Source: Pedobacter indicus
GTDB taxonomy: Bacteria > Bacteroidota > Bacteroidia > Sphingobacteriales > Sphingobacteriaceae
DNA: 64,000 bases
Assembly (NCBI RefSeq): GCF_003449035.1
Contig: NZ_QRGB01000001.1
Coordinates: 1,674,001-1,738,000 of the forward strand
Direction of reading: 5' to 3'
Shown here piece after piece: positions 26,166 through 35,402 of the stretch. Each line of letters opens with the position of its first letter. Position 1 is the stretch's first letter. A program made the position numbers and the translations under genes. Under the pieces are notes generated by a model that saw only the letters and a list, made by a program, of their open reading frames with translations, had not been told where the DNA came from and did not search any database.

Positions 26166-28598
26166 ATGAAAATATTAAAGTTCTTCGCCGGTATACTTTG
26201 TTTATGTTTTGTCCTTTTTAGTCTCTCATGTAATAAGCGACCGGGGAACCCCAGAATATTGGTGTTTAGTAAGACCGCCGGGTTTTATCATGAATCTATA
26301 CCCAAGGGCGTTGCTACTATTCAAAAACTAGGCGCGGAAAATAATATCATTGTCGATACGACAACCAATGCCGATTGGTTTACAGATGATTCGCTAAAGA
26401 ATTACTCCGCTGTCGTTTTCCTGAGTACAACAGGTGATGTGCTTGATCATTATCAGGAAGCAGCCTTTGAGCGGTACATCCAAGCTGGAGGTGGCTTTGT
26501 AGGTATTCACGCTGCGGCTGATACCGAATACGAATGGGGATGGTACGGTCGGTTAGTAGGGGCATATTTCAAAAGTCATCCTGAACAGCAAAAGGCCACT
26601 TTGAATATCGTAGATGATAGTCATGTTTCAACGAAACATCTACCCAAAGTATGGGAAAGAAAAGACGAGTGGTACGATTTTAAAAATATAAGTGAGGACA
26701 TTCAGGTCATCATGACTATTGATGAGGACTCGTACAAAGGGGGGCGCAATCCAGACGAACATCCTATGGCATGGTACCAGGAGTATGATGGTGGCCGAGC
26801 ATTTTATACGGCTTTAGGTCATACCGATGAATCCTACGATGACCCTCTCTTTCTACAGCATATTTTAGGAGGAATTGAATACGCGATCGGCGGAAATAAG
26901 AAATTGAACTATAAAAAGGTAAGGACCTTGAATGTGCCTGAAGAGGAACGTTTTACCAAAACACAATTAGTTGAAGGAGTGTTTAACGAGCCAACAGAAA
27001 TGGCCATCTTGCCTAATTTGGACATTTTGATTGTCCAGAGAAGAGGTGAGGTTATGTTGTTTTCTAATGAAAGTCAGGAAGTAAAGCAAGTAGGTTATCT
27101 GGATGTGTACCATGAGTCAGGTGTGCCTGGTGTTAATGCCGAGGAAGGTCTGATGGGCATCGTCGCAGATCCTGATTTTCAGGAAAATGGATATATCTAT
27201 ATGTATTATAGCCCGGCTGATACTTCAGTTAATCGCCTGTCTCGTTTTGAATTTAAAAATGACACGGTCGATAATGCTACGGAAAAGACTGTTCTTGAAT
27301 TTTACTCACAGCGGGGCATTTGTTGTCATACAGGCGGGTCGCTAGCGTTCGGAGAGAAAAGAGAACTATTTTTGTCAACTGGCGACAATTCCACACCATT
27401 TGATCAGCCCAATGAGGCCTTTGCTAACCACGGGTTTGCTCCGTTGGACGCAAGACCCGGATTCGAACAATACGATGCGCGAAGGACTGCTGGAAATACC
27501 AATGATCTGCGAGGGAAAATATTACGGATTATTGTTAACAAGGATGGTAGTTATGATATTCCGGAAGGAAATCTTTTTAAGGATCAGGAAAAAACCAAGC
27601 CTGAAATCTATGTAATGGGAGATCGTAACCCATACAGGATATCAATCGATAGGAAAACGAATTACCTGTATTGGGGTGAGGTTGGCCCCGATGCTGCCAA
27701 TGATAGTCTGGATACTCGCGGACCAAAAGGCTACGACGAAATCAATCAAGCTCGGAAACCTGGTAATTTCGGCTGGCCTCTGTTTGTTGGGGACAACTAT
27801 CCGTATCGTGCATATGATTACGCTACTGGCGAGAGCGGGGAAGTGTTTGATCCGGCCAAACCCATCAATAGCTCTCCGAATAACACAGGCTTGACTGAGC
27901 TGCCACCTGCGCAGCCTGCATTTATCTGGTATCCTTATGGTGAGTCACCTGATTTCCCAAGTGTTGGTACGGGTGGGCGGAACGCAATGGCAGGACCTGT
28001 TTACTATGCAGAGGATTTCCCCGAAGAAACGCGTTATCCAGATTATTACAACGGTAAATTATTTATTTACGATTGGGTTAGAGGCTGGATGAAGGCGGTA
28101 ACCATGCAAGAAAATGGTGATTTCGATAAAATGGAGCCATTTATGACTGGTACAACGCTTCATGCGCCAATCGAAATGGAAGTAGGCCCTGATGGGCGGC
28201 TCTATTTATTAGAGTATGGGAAAGGCTGGTTTGCAAAGAACCCCGATGCAGGCTTGATTCGTTTAGATTATAATTCGGGTCCAATCGAAAAGCGACCTGA
28301 TGAAGCTGAAGTTTCGACTGCCAACAAGCCAAAAGGTAGTGTATTGGTTTCTTCGCTCGACTGTGCTGCCTGTCATAAAGAATCTGAAGAGTCTGTAGGT
28401 CCTTCTTATCGAAGTATTGCAGAAAAATATAAGGACGATTCGCACGCGATTCCATATTTGTCTGCTAAGATCATTGATGGTAGTACCGGGGTATGGGGGG
28501 CAAACGTCATGCCTGCACACCCGGCTATGAAAGAAGCAGACGCAAATGCAATAGCGGAATGGATAATGGCGTTAAATGAACAAGGGCATCAACAATAG
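26166..28598 (+). CDS. Lipoprotein: ThuA domain + PQQ-type sugar dehydrogenase propeller + cytochrome c
   Basis: 810 residues, lipobox SLSC with Cys22. Residues about 30-240 form a ThuA/glutamine-amidotransferase-like domain (GGGFVGIHAAADTEYEWGWY, GHTDESYDDPLFLQHILGGI). Residues about 260-700 form a glucose/sorbosone dehydrogenase propeller (EEGLMGIVADPDFQENGYIY, CCHTGGSLAFGE, DLRGKILRI, GYDEINQ). The C-terminus is a cytochrome c with CAACH (Cys733, Cys736, His737) and MPAHPAMKEADANAIAEWIM. It likely oxidises a sugar derivative outside the cytoplasm and passes electrons to the fused heme. The ThuA role is unknown. The DUF72 gene follows at 6 bases. Confidence 0.92.
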   Translation: MKILKFFAGILCLCFVLFSLSCNKRPGNPRILVFSKTAGFYHESIPKGVATIQKLGAENNIIVDTTTNADWFTDDSLKNYSAVVFLSTTGDVLDHYQEAAFERYIQAGGGFVGIHAAADTEYEWGWYGRLVGAYFKSHPEQQKATLNIVDDSHVSTKHLPKVWERKDEWYDFKNISEDIQVIMTIDEDSYKGGRNPDEHPMAWYQEYDGGRAFYTALGHTDESYDDPLFLQHILGGIEYAIGGNKKLNYKKVRTLNVPEEERFTKTQLVEGVFNEPTEMAILPNLDILIVQRRGEVMLFSNESQEVKQVGYLDVYHESGVPGVNAEEGLMGIVADPDFQENGYIYMYYSPADTSVNRLSRFEFKNDTVDNATEKTVLEFYSQRGICCHTGGSLAFGEKRELFLSTGDNSTPFDQPNEAFANHGFAPLDARPGFEQYDARRTAGNTNDLRGKILRIIVNKDGSYDIPEGNLFKDQEKTKPEIYVMGDRNPYRISIDRKTNYLYWGEVGPDAANDSLDTRGPKGYDEINQARKPGNFGWPLFVGDNYPYRAYDYATGESGEVFDPAKPINSSPNNTGLTELPPAQPAFIWYPYGESPDFPSVGTGGRNAMAGPVYYAEDFPEETRYPDYYNGKLFIYDWVRGWMKAVTMQENGDFDKMEPFMTGTTLHAPIEMEVGPDGRLYLLEYGKGWFAKNPDAGLIRLDYNSGPIEKRPDEAEVSTANKPKGSVLVSSLDCAACHKESEESVGPSYRSIAEKYKDDSHAIPYLSAKIIDGSTGVWGANVMPAHPAMKEADANAIAEWIMALNEQGHQQ

Positions 28599-28604
28599 AA
28601 CGAT

Positions 28605-29477
28605 ATGAAATTTGGGCAAGTAGAAAATCCCGAGGAAGTTGATTTTACACTTCCTCCAGACCATCCAGATACTGCTAGGAATCTAAGAGCTGGCAAGAGT
28701 AAACCTTTTAAAGTCTATATCGGTTGTGCTAAATGGAACAGAGCCGACCTAAAAGGCTTCTATCCGCGCGGTACAAAAGATGAATTGAGTTACTATTCAA
28801 CTCAATTTAACTCGATAGAGCTTAATGCAACATTCTATAATGCTCCCAGCAAAGAGCAGGTCGCGACATGGCGTGATAAGACTCCCGACGGATTTAAGTT
28901 TTTTCCTAAACTTAGTAATAGCATCAGTCATTTCAGACGCTTATTGAATGTAGGTGAGTTTGTTGCTGGTTTTTGCGACTCGATCGTCCATTTTGAAGAT
29001 AAACTGGGTGTTACGTTTTTACAGTTGCATGATAACTTCAAGCCGAAAGATTACGATCGTTTAGAGAAATTTGTTAAAGATTTCCCTAAAGCTGTACCTT
29101 TAGCTGTTGAGTTGAGGAACACCGAATGGGTAAGTTCGGAAAAAATTGCTGATCAGGTTTTTGGTTTATTCGAGAAGGAAGGTGTGATTCCTATTCTTGT
29201 CGATGCTGCGGGTCGCCGTGATCTCCTACACATGAGATTGACCAGTCCAGATGCATTCATTCGTTATGTCGGAGCAAATCATCCGTCTGATTACGATCGG
29301 CTAGATGAGTGGGTAGATCGTATTGCCGAATGGCGGGCTGCGGGCCTGGACTCGCTCTATTTCTTTATTCACCAGAACATAGAAAAGGAGTCTCCATTAT
29401 TGGCCGAGCATTTCACTAAAAAAATGAATGACCGATTTGATCATTTAGATCTTACGATTCCTCGAGGCCGATCTTAA
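28605..29477 (+). CDS. DUF72 domain protein
   Basis: 290 residues, no signal peptide. The DUF72 TIM-barrel pattern is visible: YIGCAKWNRADLKGFYPRGT, YYSTQFNSIELNATFYNAPS, LAVELRNTEW and a C-terminal YFFIHQNIE. The function is unknown; the fold resembles TIM-barrel metal enzymes. It begins 6 bases after the ThuA dehydrogenase gene, so it is cotranscribed with it. Its 3' end overlaps the convergent helicase gene by 26 bases. Confidence 0.93.
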   Translation: MKFGQVENPEEVDFTLPPDHPDTARNLRAGKSKPFKVYIGCAKWNRADLKGFYPRGTKDELSYYSTQFNSIELNATFYNAPSKEQVATWRDKTPDGFKFFPKLSNSISHFRRLLNVGEFVAGFCDSIVHFEDKLGVTFLQLHDNFKPKDYDRLEKFVKDFPKAVPLAVELRNTEWVSSEKIADQVFGLFEKEGVIPILVDAAGRRDLLHMRLTSPDAFIRYVGANHPSDYDRLDEWVDRIAEWRAAGLDSLYFFIHQNIEKESPLLAEHFTKKMNDRFDHLDLTIPRGRS

Positions 29478-30762
29478 CTTTTTTATTTTTTATTTTTTCA
29501 TTCGCAAGCAAGTCTAGTACCTGTCTTGCTTTTTTTCGTTTAACCGCAGCATAGGAAGTCTTATCATACACTTCGATTCTTCCCAACTCTTCTTTATCAA
29601 GACACCCTTTTTTCAGAAATAGTCCTACAATGTCAATCTTGTTCACCTTATCCTTTTTACCCGCGGCCACAAAGAAGGTAACCCATTCAGGAGGATGAGG
29701 AAGTGCGTTTTGTTCAGGGAGGGCAAGGAAGTCGACGTTTTCTTTGTTGACGTAATCAGGCAGCTGTCCGTCATGTACCAATAAGTAAGCTGTGCCCGAA
29801 GACTGCATCCTGGCCGTTCTTCCATTCCGGTGAATATAAGTATCCTCATTGCTGAGTTGGTAATGAATTATGCATGCAATATCAGGTATATCCAAGCCAC
29901 GGGAAGCGAGGTCCGTACAAATTAACAAATGATGGGTTCCATTTCTAAACTGCAACAGCGCTTTCTCGCGATCAACTTGCTCCATACCTCCATGAAATGT
30001 TCCATGGTTGATTTCATTATTGTGCAACATGTCGCTGATTCGTTGAACAACTTCACGATGATTGCAAAAAACCAACGTAGCTTGGTTGCCGATATAGCAG
30101 ATTAACGAAAGCAAGGTTTCTATTTTTTCCTCGGGGCTTGTGGTAATAGCCTTGATTCTAATATTGGGCTTATGAGCATTCTTATCTAGAAAATTAACAA
30201 CGGTTGCATCATTTCCGATCCCAACAAAATCAGGTATTTCTTCAAGTGTCGTGGCGGAAGTTAAAATTCTTTTCGAAACCTGTCGTAAATTTCGAATGAT
30301 CGTTTCCATATCATCATGGAAACCAAACTCCAACGATTTATCAAACTCATCCAAGATCAGGTATTGTACAGTTTCGGGATCAAAATTATTATTCCGAAGG
30401 TGATAGTGAATCCTGCCCGGTGTACCGATCAATAGAGCAGGAGGGTCTAAGAGACTATTTTTCTCAATCTTCGACGAGTGACCGCCATAACAGCAAGTCG
30501 CTTTTAGACCCGTACCCATTTTTTTCCAAACTTGCTCAATCTGTAAGGCTAGTTCACGTGAAGGTGTTAGAATAAGAGCCTGGACACCGCGTTTTTCTTT
30601 TTTCAGTACATTCAGAATTGGGAATAAAAAAGCAAGTGTTTTGCCCGAGCCAGTAGGTGCCAACAAAACAAGATCTTGAGCCCGTGCAGCATCAATGCTT
30701 GCAAGTTGCATATCGTTGAGCTCATCGATATTTAGATTTCTGAGTATCTGCTTTTTTATCAT
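29452..30762 (-). CDS. DEAD-box ATP-dependent RNA helicase, DbpA-like
   Basis: 436 residues from the ATG at 30762, which overlaps the stop of nagA by 4 bases (ATGA); a longer frame to 30813 is less likely. Motifs in order: Q-motif with NDMQLASIDAA, Walker A APTGSGKT, TPSREL, TPGR, DEFD (instead of DEAD) in LILDEFDKSLEFGF, SAT, ASRGLDIPD and HRNGRTAR. The C-terminal 70 residues carry a DbpA-type RNA-binding domain (KIDIVGLFLKKGCLDKEELG). It probably remodels ribosomal RNA during assembly. The DEFD variant is seen in Bacteroidota relatives. Confidence 0.92.
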   Translation of the reverse strand: MIKKQILRNLNIDELNDMQLASIDAARAQDLVLLAPTGSGKTLAFLFPILNVLKKEKRGVQALILTPSRELALQIEQVWKKMGTGLKATCCYGGHSSKIEKNSLLDPPALLIGTPGRIHYHLRNNNFDPETVQYLILDEFDKSLEFGFHDDMETIIRNLRQVSKRILTSATTLEEIPDFVGIGNDATVVNFLDKNAHKPNIRIKAITTSPEEKIETLLSLICYIGNQATLVFCNHREVVQRISDMLHNNEINHGTFHGGMEQVDREKALLQFRNGTHHLLICTDLASRGLDIPDIACIIHYQLSNEDTYIHRNGRTARMQSSGTAYLLVHDGQLPDYVNKENVDFLALPEQNALPHPPEWVTFFVAAGKKDKVNKIDIVGLFLKKGCLDKEELGRIEVYDKTSYAAVKRKKARQVLDLLANEKIKNKKVKIGLEES

Positions 30763-31868
30763 TCCGTAAAGGTAAACCAAACCTTCTTTAGATTGAAATC
30801 TTTGTCGAGCCAAAGCAGATTGGCATTTCTACCCGTTTCAATCGTTCCTAAACGGTCTAGCATACCGATTACTTCGGCCGGAATGGATGTAGCCATTAAG
30901 AATGCCTCAGCAGGTTCAATACCTACATGCTGAATGCAGTTTCGAACCCCTTCCAACAACTCGATTGCCGATCCGGATAAAATTCCTTCAGGAGTCTCAT
31001 AATGATCTTTATTCTTTTGGTGCTTGTAGACACCCTCATTTGAAGAGGCTACAGCGTCGGTGATAATAAATAGTTTCCTGCCCAACTCCCTTTTCGCGAG
31101 CGCGAGCATTGGATAGCTGACATGGATGCCGTCAGGTATGATGCTAGCATAGCTCTTCTTTTCAAATATTGACAAAATGAGACCAGGTTCCCGATGATGC
31201 AATGACGGCATAGCATTAAAAAGGTGAGTCGCTGTTGTCACATATTTATTTAAAAAGCTCTGCGCCTCTTCATAGGTTGCATTACTGTGTCCCGCAGATA
31301 GGATTACATTATTGTCTTTTAAGAGTTTCAGTACATTCTCATCCTGAAGTTCAGGTGCCACCGTCATCATTTTTATTTCTCCCTCAGCCATGTCAAGCCA
31401 ACGCTGAATGTCGTCGATAGTTGCCTTGCGTATTAAATTATCCGGATGTGCCCCCTTTTTTTCAGGGTTCAGAAAGGGGCCTTCTAGGTGTAGACCCAAA
31501 AAAGCACCCTTACTTTGTGGTCGAAATGCTTTTGCTGATTTGATAGCTCTTTCGACAACCTCGTCTGTATTGGTCGCCACGGTCGCAAGGAACCCGCATA
31601 GTCCTTCATTGATCAGGTCGTTCTCCATTCCTTGCAAGTTTGAAACTGAGGGGTGACCACCAAAATAGTTTCCTTCAGTTCCATACAATTGAAGATCAAT
31701 AAGCCCCGGAACAAGGTATCCGTCCTCCAGATCAATAACTTCTGCACTATCTTCTTCAATCTTTTTTTCCTCTCGGATGAAAGAAATTTTTTTATGTTCT
31801 ACACCAACCTGTAAATTATGCTTAAATTGATCTTTATACAATATAGATCCATTTGTAAATATGACCAT
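30759..31868 (-). CDS. nagA: N-acetylglucosamine-6-phosphate deacetylase
   Basis: 369 residues from the ATG at 31868; two upstream in-frame starts (31889 and 31940) add an unconserved tail. Amidohydrolase motifs are present: LVPGLIDLQLYG, HLEGPFLNPEKKGAH (metal Glu), SAGHSNATYEEA, THLFNAMPSLHHREPG, IIPDGIHV and ITDAVA with the catalytic Asp. It converts GlcNAc-6-phosphate to glucosamine-6-phosphate and acetate, for amino-sugar use and peptidoglycan recycling. The helicase gene overlaps its stop codon. Confidence 0.93.
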   Translation of the reverse strand: MVIFTNGSILYKDQFKHNLQVGVEHKKISFIREEKKIEEDSAEVIDLEDGYLVPGLIDLQLYGTEGNYFGGHPSVSNLQGMENDLINEGLCGFLATVATNTDEVVERAIKSAKAFRPQSKGAFLGLHLEGPFLNPEKKGAHPDNLIRKATIDDIQRWLDMAEGEIKMMTVAPELQDENVLKLLKDNNVILSAGHSNATYEEAQSFLNKYVTTATHLFNAMPSLHHREPGLILSIFEKKSYASIIPDGIHVSYPMLALAKRELGRKLFIITDAVASSNEGVYKHQKNKDHYETPEGILSGSAIELLEGVRNCIQHVGIEPAEAFLMATSIPAEVIGMLDRLGTIETGRNANLLWLDKDFNLKKVWFTFTE

Positions 31869-31958
31869 GTTATTAAAATTATTAGGCATCTTATGGACAA
31901 AAAAAGAATAATGCTTTACGCTTGTAAGATGTAAAAACAAAATTAATAGAATTTATAT

Positions 31959-32696
31959 ATGTTTCGTCATTTCGGTGAAAGAAGGAACTTAAGCCATAAT
32001 CTTCAGCTTGCAACGCTACTTTCCTTTGTGGCTGGTGTTGTTAACATTAATGGGGTTTTTTATATCAAAACACTTACAACGAATGTAACAGGGCATTTTG
32101 CCTTCTTTGCGGAAGAGTTTGTATTGAGTAACTACCGACTTGCTGCTATTTATGGTGCGTATGTGGCGAGTTTTTTATTAGGGTCCTTTGTGTCGGGCTT
32201 TTTAATGCAATTAATTGCCCGGCGAAAAAAGCGGATGTCTCCGGTTTTGCTACCAATTTTACTTGAGATGCTCGTCATTACACTGGTATGGTATTATAGT
32301 TATACTACTGAATGGCCGGTTGAGAAGATTCATATCGTAGCAGCTTCTCTGCTATTCGCTATGAGTGTTCAGAATGGTCTGGTAACTTTAGTATCCAATT
32401 CGATCGTGCGTACGACCCACCTGACAGGTATGTTTACCGATTTGGGAATAGAGCTGGCTCAATTGTTTTTTTATCGTAAACCTACCGATCGAAAGAAGCT
32501 GAAGCAAAGCATTTTTCTACGCCTCGCCATTATCGTATTTTTCTTTTTAGGTTGTATCATTGGTGGTTTCCTATACAAATTCGTTTCCTTTCATGCTTTA
32601 TTACTTGCCGTCGGAATTCTTGGTTACGCGCTTTTTTACGATGCACTCAAATATCAATTCTATTTCCTAAAGCGTAGGTTTATGTCCGGTATTTAA
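31959..32696 (+). CDS. YoaK/DUF1275 family membrane protein
   Basis: 245 residues with six to seven membrane segments. The DUF1275 signature is present: LLSFVAGVVNINGVFYIKTL followed by TTNVTGHFAFFAEE, then FAMSVQNGLVTLVSNSIVRT and THLTGMFTDLGIELAQLFF. The family is small and its function is not established; a transport role is assumed. The gene is divergent from nagA and ends before the threonine leader. Confidence 0.9.
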   Translation: MFRHFGERRNLSHNLQLATLLSFVAGVVNINGVFYIKTLTTNVTGHFAFFAEEFVLSNYRLAAIYGAYVASFLLGSFVSGFLMQLIARRKKRMSPVLLPILLEMLVITLVWYYSYTTEWPVEKIHIVAASLLFAMSVQNGLVTLVSNSIVRTTHLTGMFTDLGIELAQLFFYRKPTDRKKLKQSIFLRLAIIVFFFLGCIIGGFLYKFVSFHALLLAVGILGYALFYDALKYQFYFLKRRFMSGI

Positions 32697-32724
32697 TGAA
32701 TATTTTAAATATTCAAATTATTTC

Positions 32725-32756
32725 TTGCAATATTCAAAATTAAACACTTACTTTAC
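32725..32756 (+). promoter_or_regulatory. Probable promoter of the threonine operon
   Basis: TTG at 32725-32727 and TACTTTAC at 32749-32756 are 21 bases apart, close to the Bacteroidota TTG-N19-21-TAnnTTTG consensus with a mismatch in the last base. It precedes the leader peptide by 18 bases. Confidence 0.5.
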
Positions 32757-32774
32757 CCTCATAAACAAAATAGT

Positions 32775-32852
32775 GTGAAAACGAATTTAATTATTACATC
32801 CATTATTATTACCATCGGGGGGATATTCAACCGGAAGGCAATAATGCTGTGA
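32775..32852 (+). CDS. Threonine operon leader peptide
   Basis: A 25-codon frame starting with GTG, too short for ordinary gene finding. Eleven of its 25 codons are Ile (8) or Thr (3), with a dense run IITSIIITI at codons 6-14. The rest is GGIFNRKAIML. It lies between the promoter and a strong terminator before thrA, so the run of regulatory codons should sense charged tRNA-Thr and tRNA-Ile. It acts in cis by ribosome stalling, not as a protein. Confidence 0.85.
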   Translation: MKTNLIITSIIITIGGIFNRKAIML

Positions 32853-32910
32853 TGTAGTTACATAAAATATACAGAAGCGCCTTCCTCGAATCAGGAAGGC
32901 GCTTTTTTTT
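32833..32910 (+). promoter_or_regulatory. Transcription attenuator of the threonine operon
   Basis: The terminator hairpin pairs AAGCGCCTTCCT (32875-32886) with AGGAAGGCGCTT (32893-32904) around CGAATC and is followed by eight T. The same 5' arm contains GCCTTCC (32879-32885), which is complementary to GGAAGGC at 32833-32839 inside codons 20-22 of the leader. A ribosome stalled on the Ile/Thr run (32790-32816) leaves GGAAGGC free to form an antiterminator; a ribosome reaching the stop (32850-32852) covers it and lets the terminator form. The pairings are seen directly; the mechanism follows the classic attenuation model. Confidence 0.85.
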
Positions 32911-32945
32911 GATTATGCAACCAATAAATAAAATATAACTAGAAC

Positions 32946-35402
32946 ATGATGAAAATCTTAAAATTTGGAGGCAGTTCCGTAGGTTCGGCCGAAAGTATCA
33001 ACCGGCTGATGACAATACTAAAAGGTGAGGAAGGGAACGACGAAAAGCCGATTATTGTACTTTCTGCCATGCAGGGTGTTACGAATCTTCTTACTGAAAT
33101 GGCCATTCGTGCCTCCAAAGGAGAGAGCTTTGAAGCTGACCTCAAAGAACTCGAAAATATGCATTTCCAGGTCGTTAAAAAACTAATGACCGTCCGTAGC
33201 CAAAACCCTGTCTTTACTCAATTGAAAATTTACTTTAATCAGCTCGAAGACATATTACAGGGGGTGCTCACACTTCAGGAGCTGAGTCCACAAATTAAAG
33301 ATAAAATAGTAAGTTTCGGTGAGCGTTGTTCCGTGCTTTTGGTAAGTCACATTGCTGCACAATATTTTCCACAAACGCTTGCCGTTGATGCTTCGAGCCT
33401 AATCAAGACCGATCATACTTTTGGTAATGCACGTGTTGATATTGACTTGTCTGAGAAACGCATTCAAGAATTTGTTGATGCAAATAAAGGTAAATTGCTT
33501 TTCGTGACAGGGTTTATTGCTTCAACACCTGAAGGAAAAATAACAACACTGGGAAGAGGAGGAAGTGATTATACTGCAGCGATCTTTGGTTCAGCTGTCA
33601 ACGCCTCTAGTGTCGAAATCTGGACCGATGTCGATGGAATGCTGACAGCTGACCCCCGTATAGTAAAGAAGGCGTTCTCTTTGCCAGTACTATCCTACAC
33701 GGAAGCAATGGAGCTGTCTTATTTCGGTGCAAAGGTTATCTATCCACCAACCATGATGCCGGCCTTTTTAAAGAATATTCCGATTGTAATCAAAAACTCG
33801 TTTAACCCAAGCTTTGCCGGGACAGTCATTCAGGCCGATAGTGGCAGATCGTCGTTTCCGATTAAAGGCATTTCATCGATCAATAAGGTTAGTATTCTAA
33901 ATCTCAGCGGAAGCGGAATGATCGGAAAGGCCGGCTTTAGTGGTAAGCTATTTACCTTGCTGGCGCAAAACCATATCAATGTTATTTTGATAACTCAATC
34001 CTCGTCAGAACACAGTATCACGTTCGCAGTTCACCCAGAAGATGCTTTGCAGGCGAAATATCTTATCGAAAGTGAATTTGAGCTTGAGATCGCGGCCGAT
34101 AAACTAAACAGTCCGGAATTGGAAGGGGAGCTATCTATTTTGGCTATAGTCGGTGAGAATATGAAGAAAACACCAGGTATGTCGGGACGCCTTTTTTATG
34201 CATTGGGGAGGAATGGTGTCAACGTTCGAGCTATAGCTCAAGGCTCTTCGGAATATAATATTTCAGTGATCATCTCTCAGAACGACTTATCCAAAGCGTT
34301 AAATGCTGTTCACGACGCGTTTTTCTCGAGCTTAAAAACAACTCTTCATACCTTCTGTTTGGGGACAGGAAATATTAGTAGCACCTTGCTTTCTCAGATC
34401 CGGAAACAACATGAGTTTTTAAAAGAGAACAATGATATTGAAATCAAGCTTGTGGGTATCAGCAATAGCCGAAAAATGCATATTGACCTGAACGGTATCC
34501 CATTAGGTAATTGGAGTGATACATTGGATAGTAATGGTAAAGATGCAGATTTAAAGCTGTTTATTGAAGAAATGAAAGAATTGAATTTGCCAAACTGTGT
34601 GTTACTTGACAATACCGCGAGCAATGAGCCTGTCCGATTTTACGAGGATGTATTTTCTTCTAATATTTCCTTGGTAACATGTAATAAATTGGCGAATTCG
34701 GGATCTTATAGTCAGTACAAATCACTGAAAGAATGTGCACGGAAGCACGGGGTGGATTTCTTCTACGAAACCAATGTTGGCGCCGGACTGCCAATTGTTC
34801 GGACACTCAAAGAATTGATGACCAGCGGGGACAGAATCATTAGTATTGAAGCGATATTGTCAGGTACCATCTCCTATATTTTTAATAACTATATTGGTGA
34901 CAAGAGTTTTTATGAGGTTGTTAAAACCGCACAGGAACTTGGCTTTACAGAACCTGACCCAAGAGATGACTTGAAGGGCGCTGACTTTATGCGTAAATTC
35001 CTGATCCTTGCTCGTGATTCTGGCTTAACACTTGAACCCGAAGATATAAAGCTTGAAGATATTCTGCCACGCAAATGCATAGAAGCACCATCTGTAGAAG
35101 CTTTCTATGATGAGCTTCAAGCTTCAGAGGAGCATTTTAAAGCATTAAAAGATCGTGCTGAAGCCGAGAATAAAGTGATACGCTATATCGGAAAATTAGA
35201 AGACGGGCAGGTTAATATCCGTTTGGAATTAGTGGATAGCTCTCATCCCTTTTATAGCCTTTCAGGGAGTGATAATGTGATCTCCTTCATCACAGAAAGA
35301 TATTCTCAACGACCTTTGGTGGTCAAAGGTCCTGGTGCCGGCGCTGAAGTAACAGCAGCTGGCGTATTTGCTGAACTTGTAAACGTAGGTCATAATGCTT
35401 AA
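32946..35402 (+). CDS. thrA: Bifunctional aspartate kinase/homoserine dehydrogenase
   Basis: 818 residues, the usual size for the fused enzyme (a second ATG is at 32949). Aspartate kinase spans about 1-290 (KILKFGGSSVGSAESINRLM, TTLGRGGSDYTAA), two ACT regulatory domains about 310-455, and homoserine dehydrogenase about 465-815 (LLDNTASNEP, YETNVGAGLPIVRTLKEL, GTISYIFN, GFTEPDPRDDLKGADFMRKF). It performs the first and third steps from aspartate to threonine and methionine. Threonine feedback through the ACT domains is expected. First gene of the thrABC operon. Confidence 0.98.
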   Translation: MMKILKFGGSSVGSAESINRLMTILKGEEGNDEKPIIVLSAMQGVTNLLTEMAIRASKGESFEADLKELENMHFQVVKKLMTVRSQNPVFTQLKIYFNQLEDILQGVLTLQELSPQIKDKIVSFGERCSVLLVSHIAAQYFPQTLAVDASSLIKTDHTFGNARVDIDLSEKRIQEFVDANKGKLLFVTGFIASTPEGKITTLGRGGSDYTAAIFGSAVNASSVEIWTDVDGMLTADPRIVKKAFSLPVLSYTEAMELSYFGAKVIYPPTMMPAFLKNIPIVIKNSFNPSFAGTVIQADSGRSSFPIKGISSINKVSILNLSGSGMIGKAGFSGKLFTLLAQNHINVILITQSSSEHSITFAVHPEDALQAKYLIESEFELEIAADKLNSPELEGELSILAIVGENMKKTPGMSGRLFYALGRNGVNVRAIAQGSSEYNISVIISQNDLSKALNAVHDAFFSSLKTTLHTFCLGTGNISSTLLSQIRKQHEFLKENNDIEIKLVGISNSRKMHIDLNGIPLGNWSDTLDSNGKDADLKLFIEEMKELNLPNCVLLDNTASNEPVRFYEDVFSSNISLVTCNKLANSGSYSQYKSLKECARKHGVDFFYETNVGAGLPIVRTLKELMTSGDRIISIEAILSGTISYIFNNYIGDKSFYEVVKTAQELGFTEPDPRDDLKGADFMRKFLILARDSGLTLEPEDIKLEDILPRKCIEAPSVEAFYDELQASEEHFKALKDRAEAENKVIRYIGKLEDGQVNIRLELVDSSHPFYSLSGSDNVISFITERYSQRPLVVKGPGAGAEVTAAGVFAELVNVGHNA

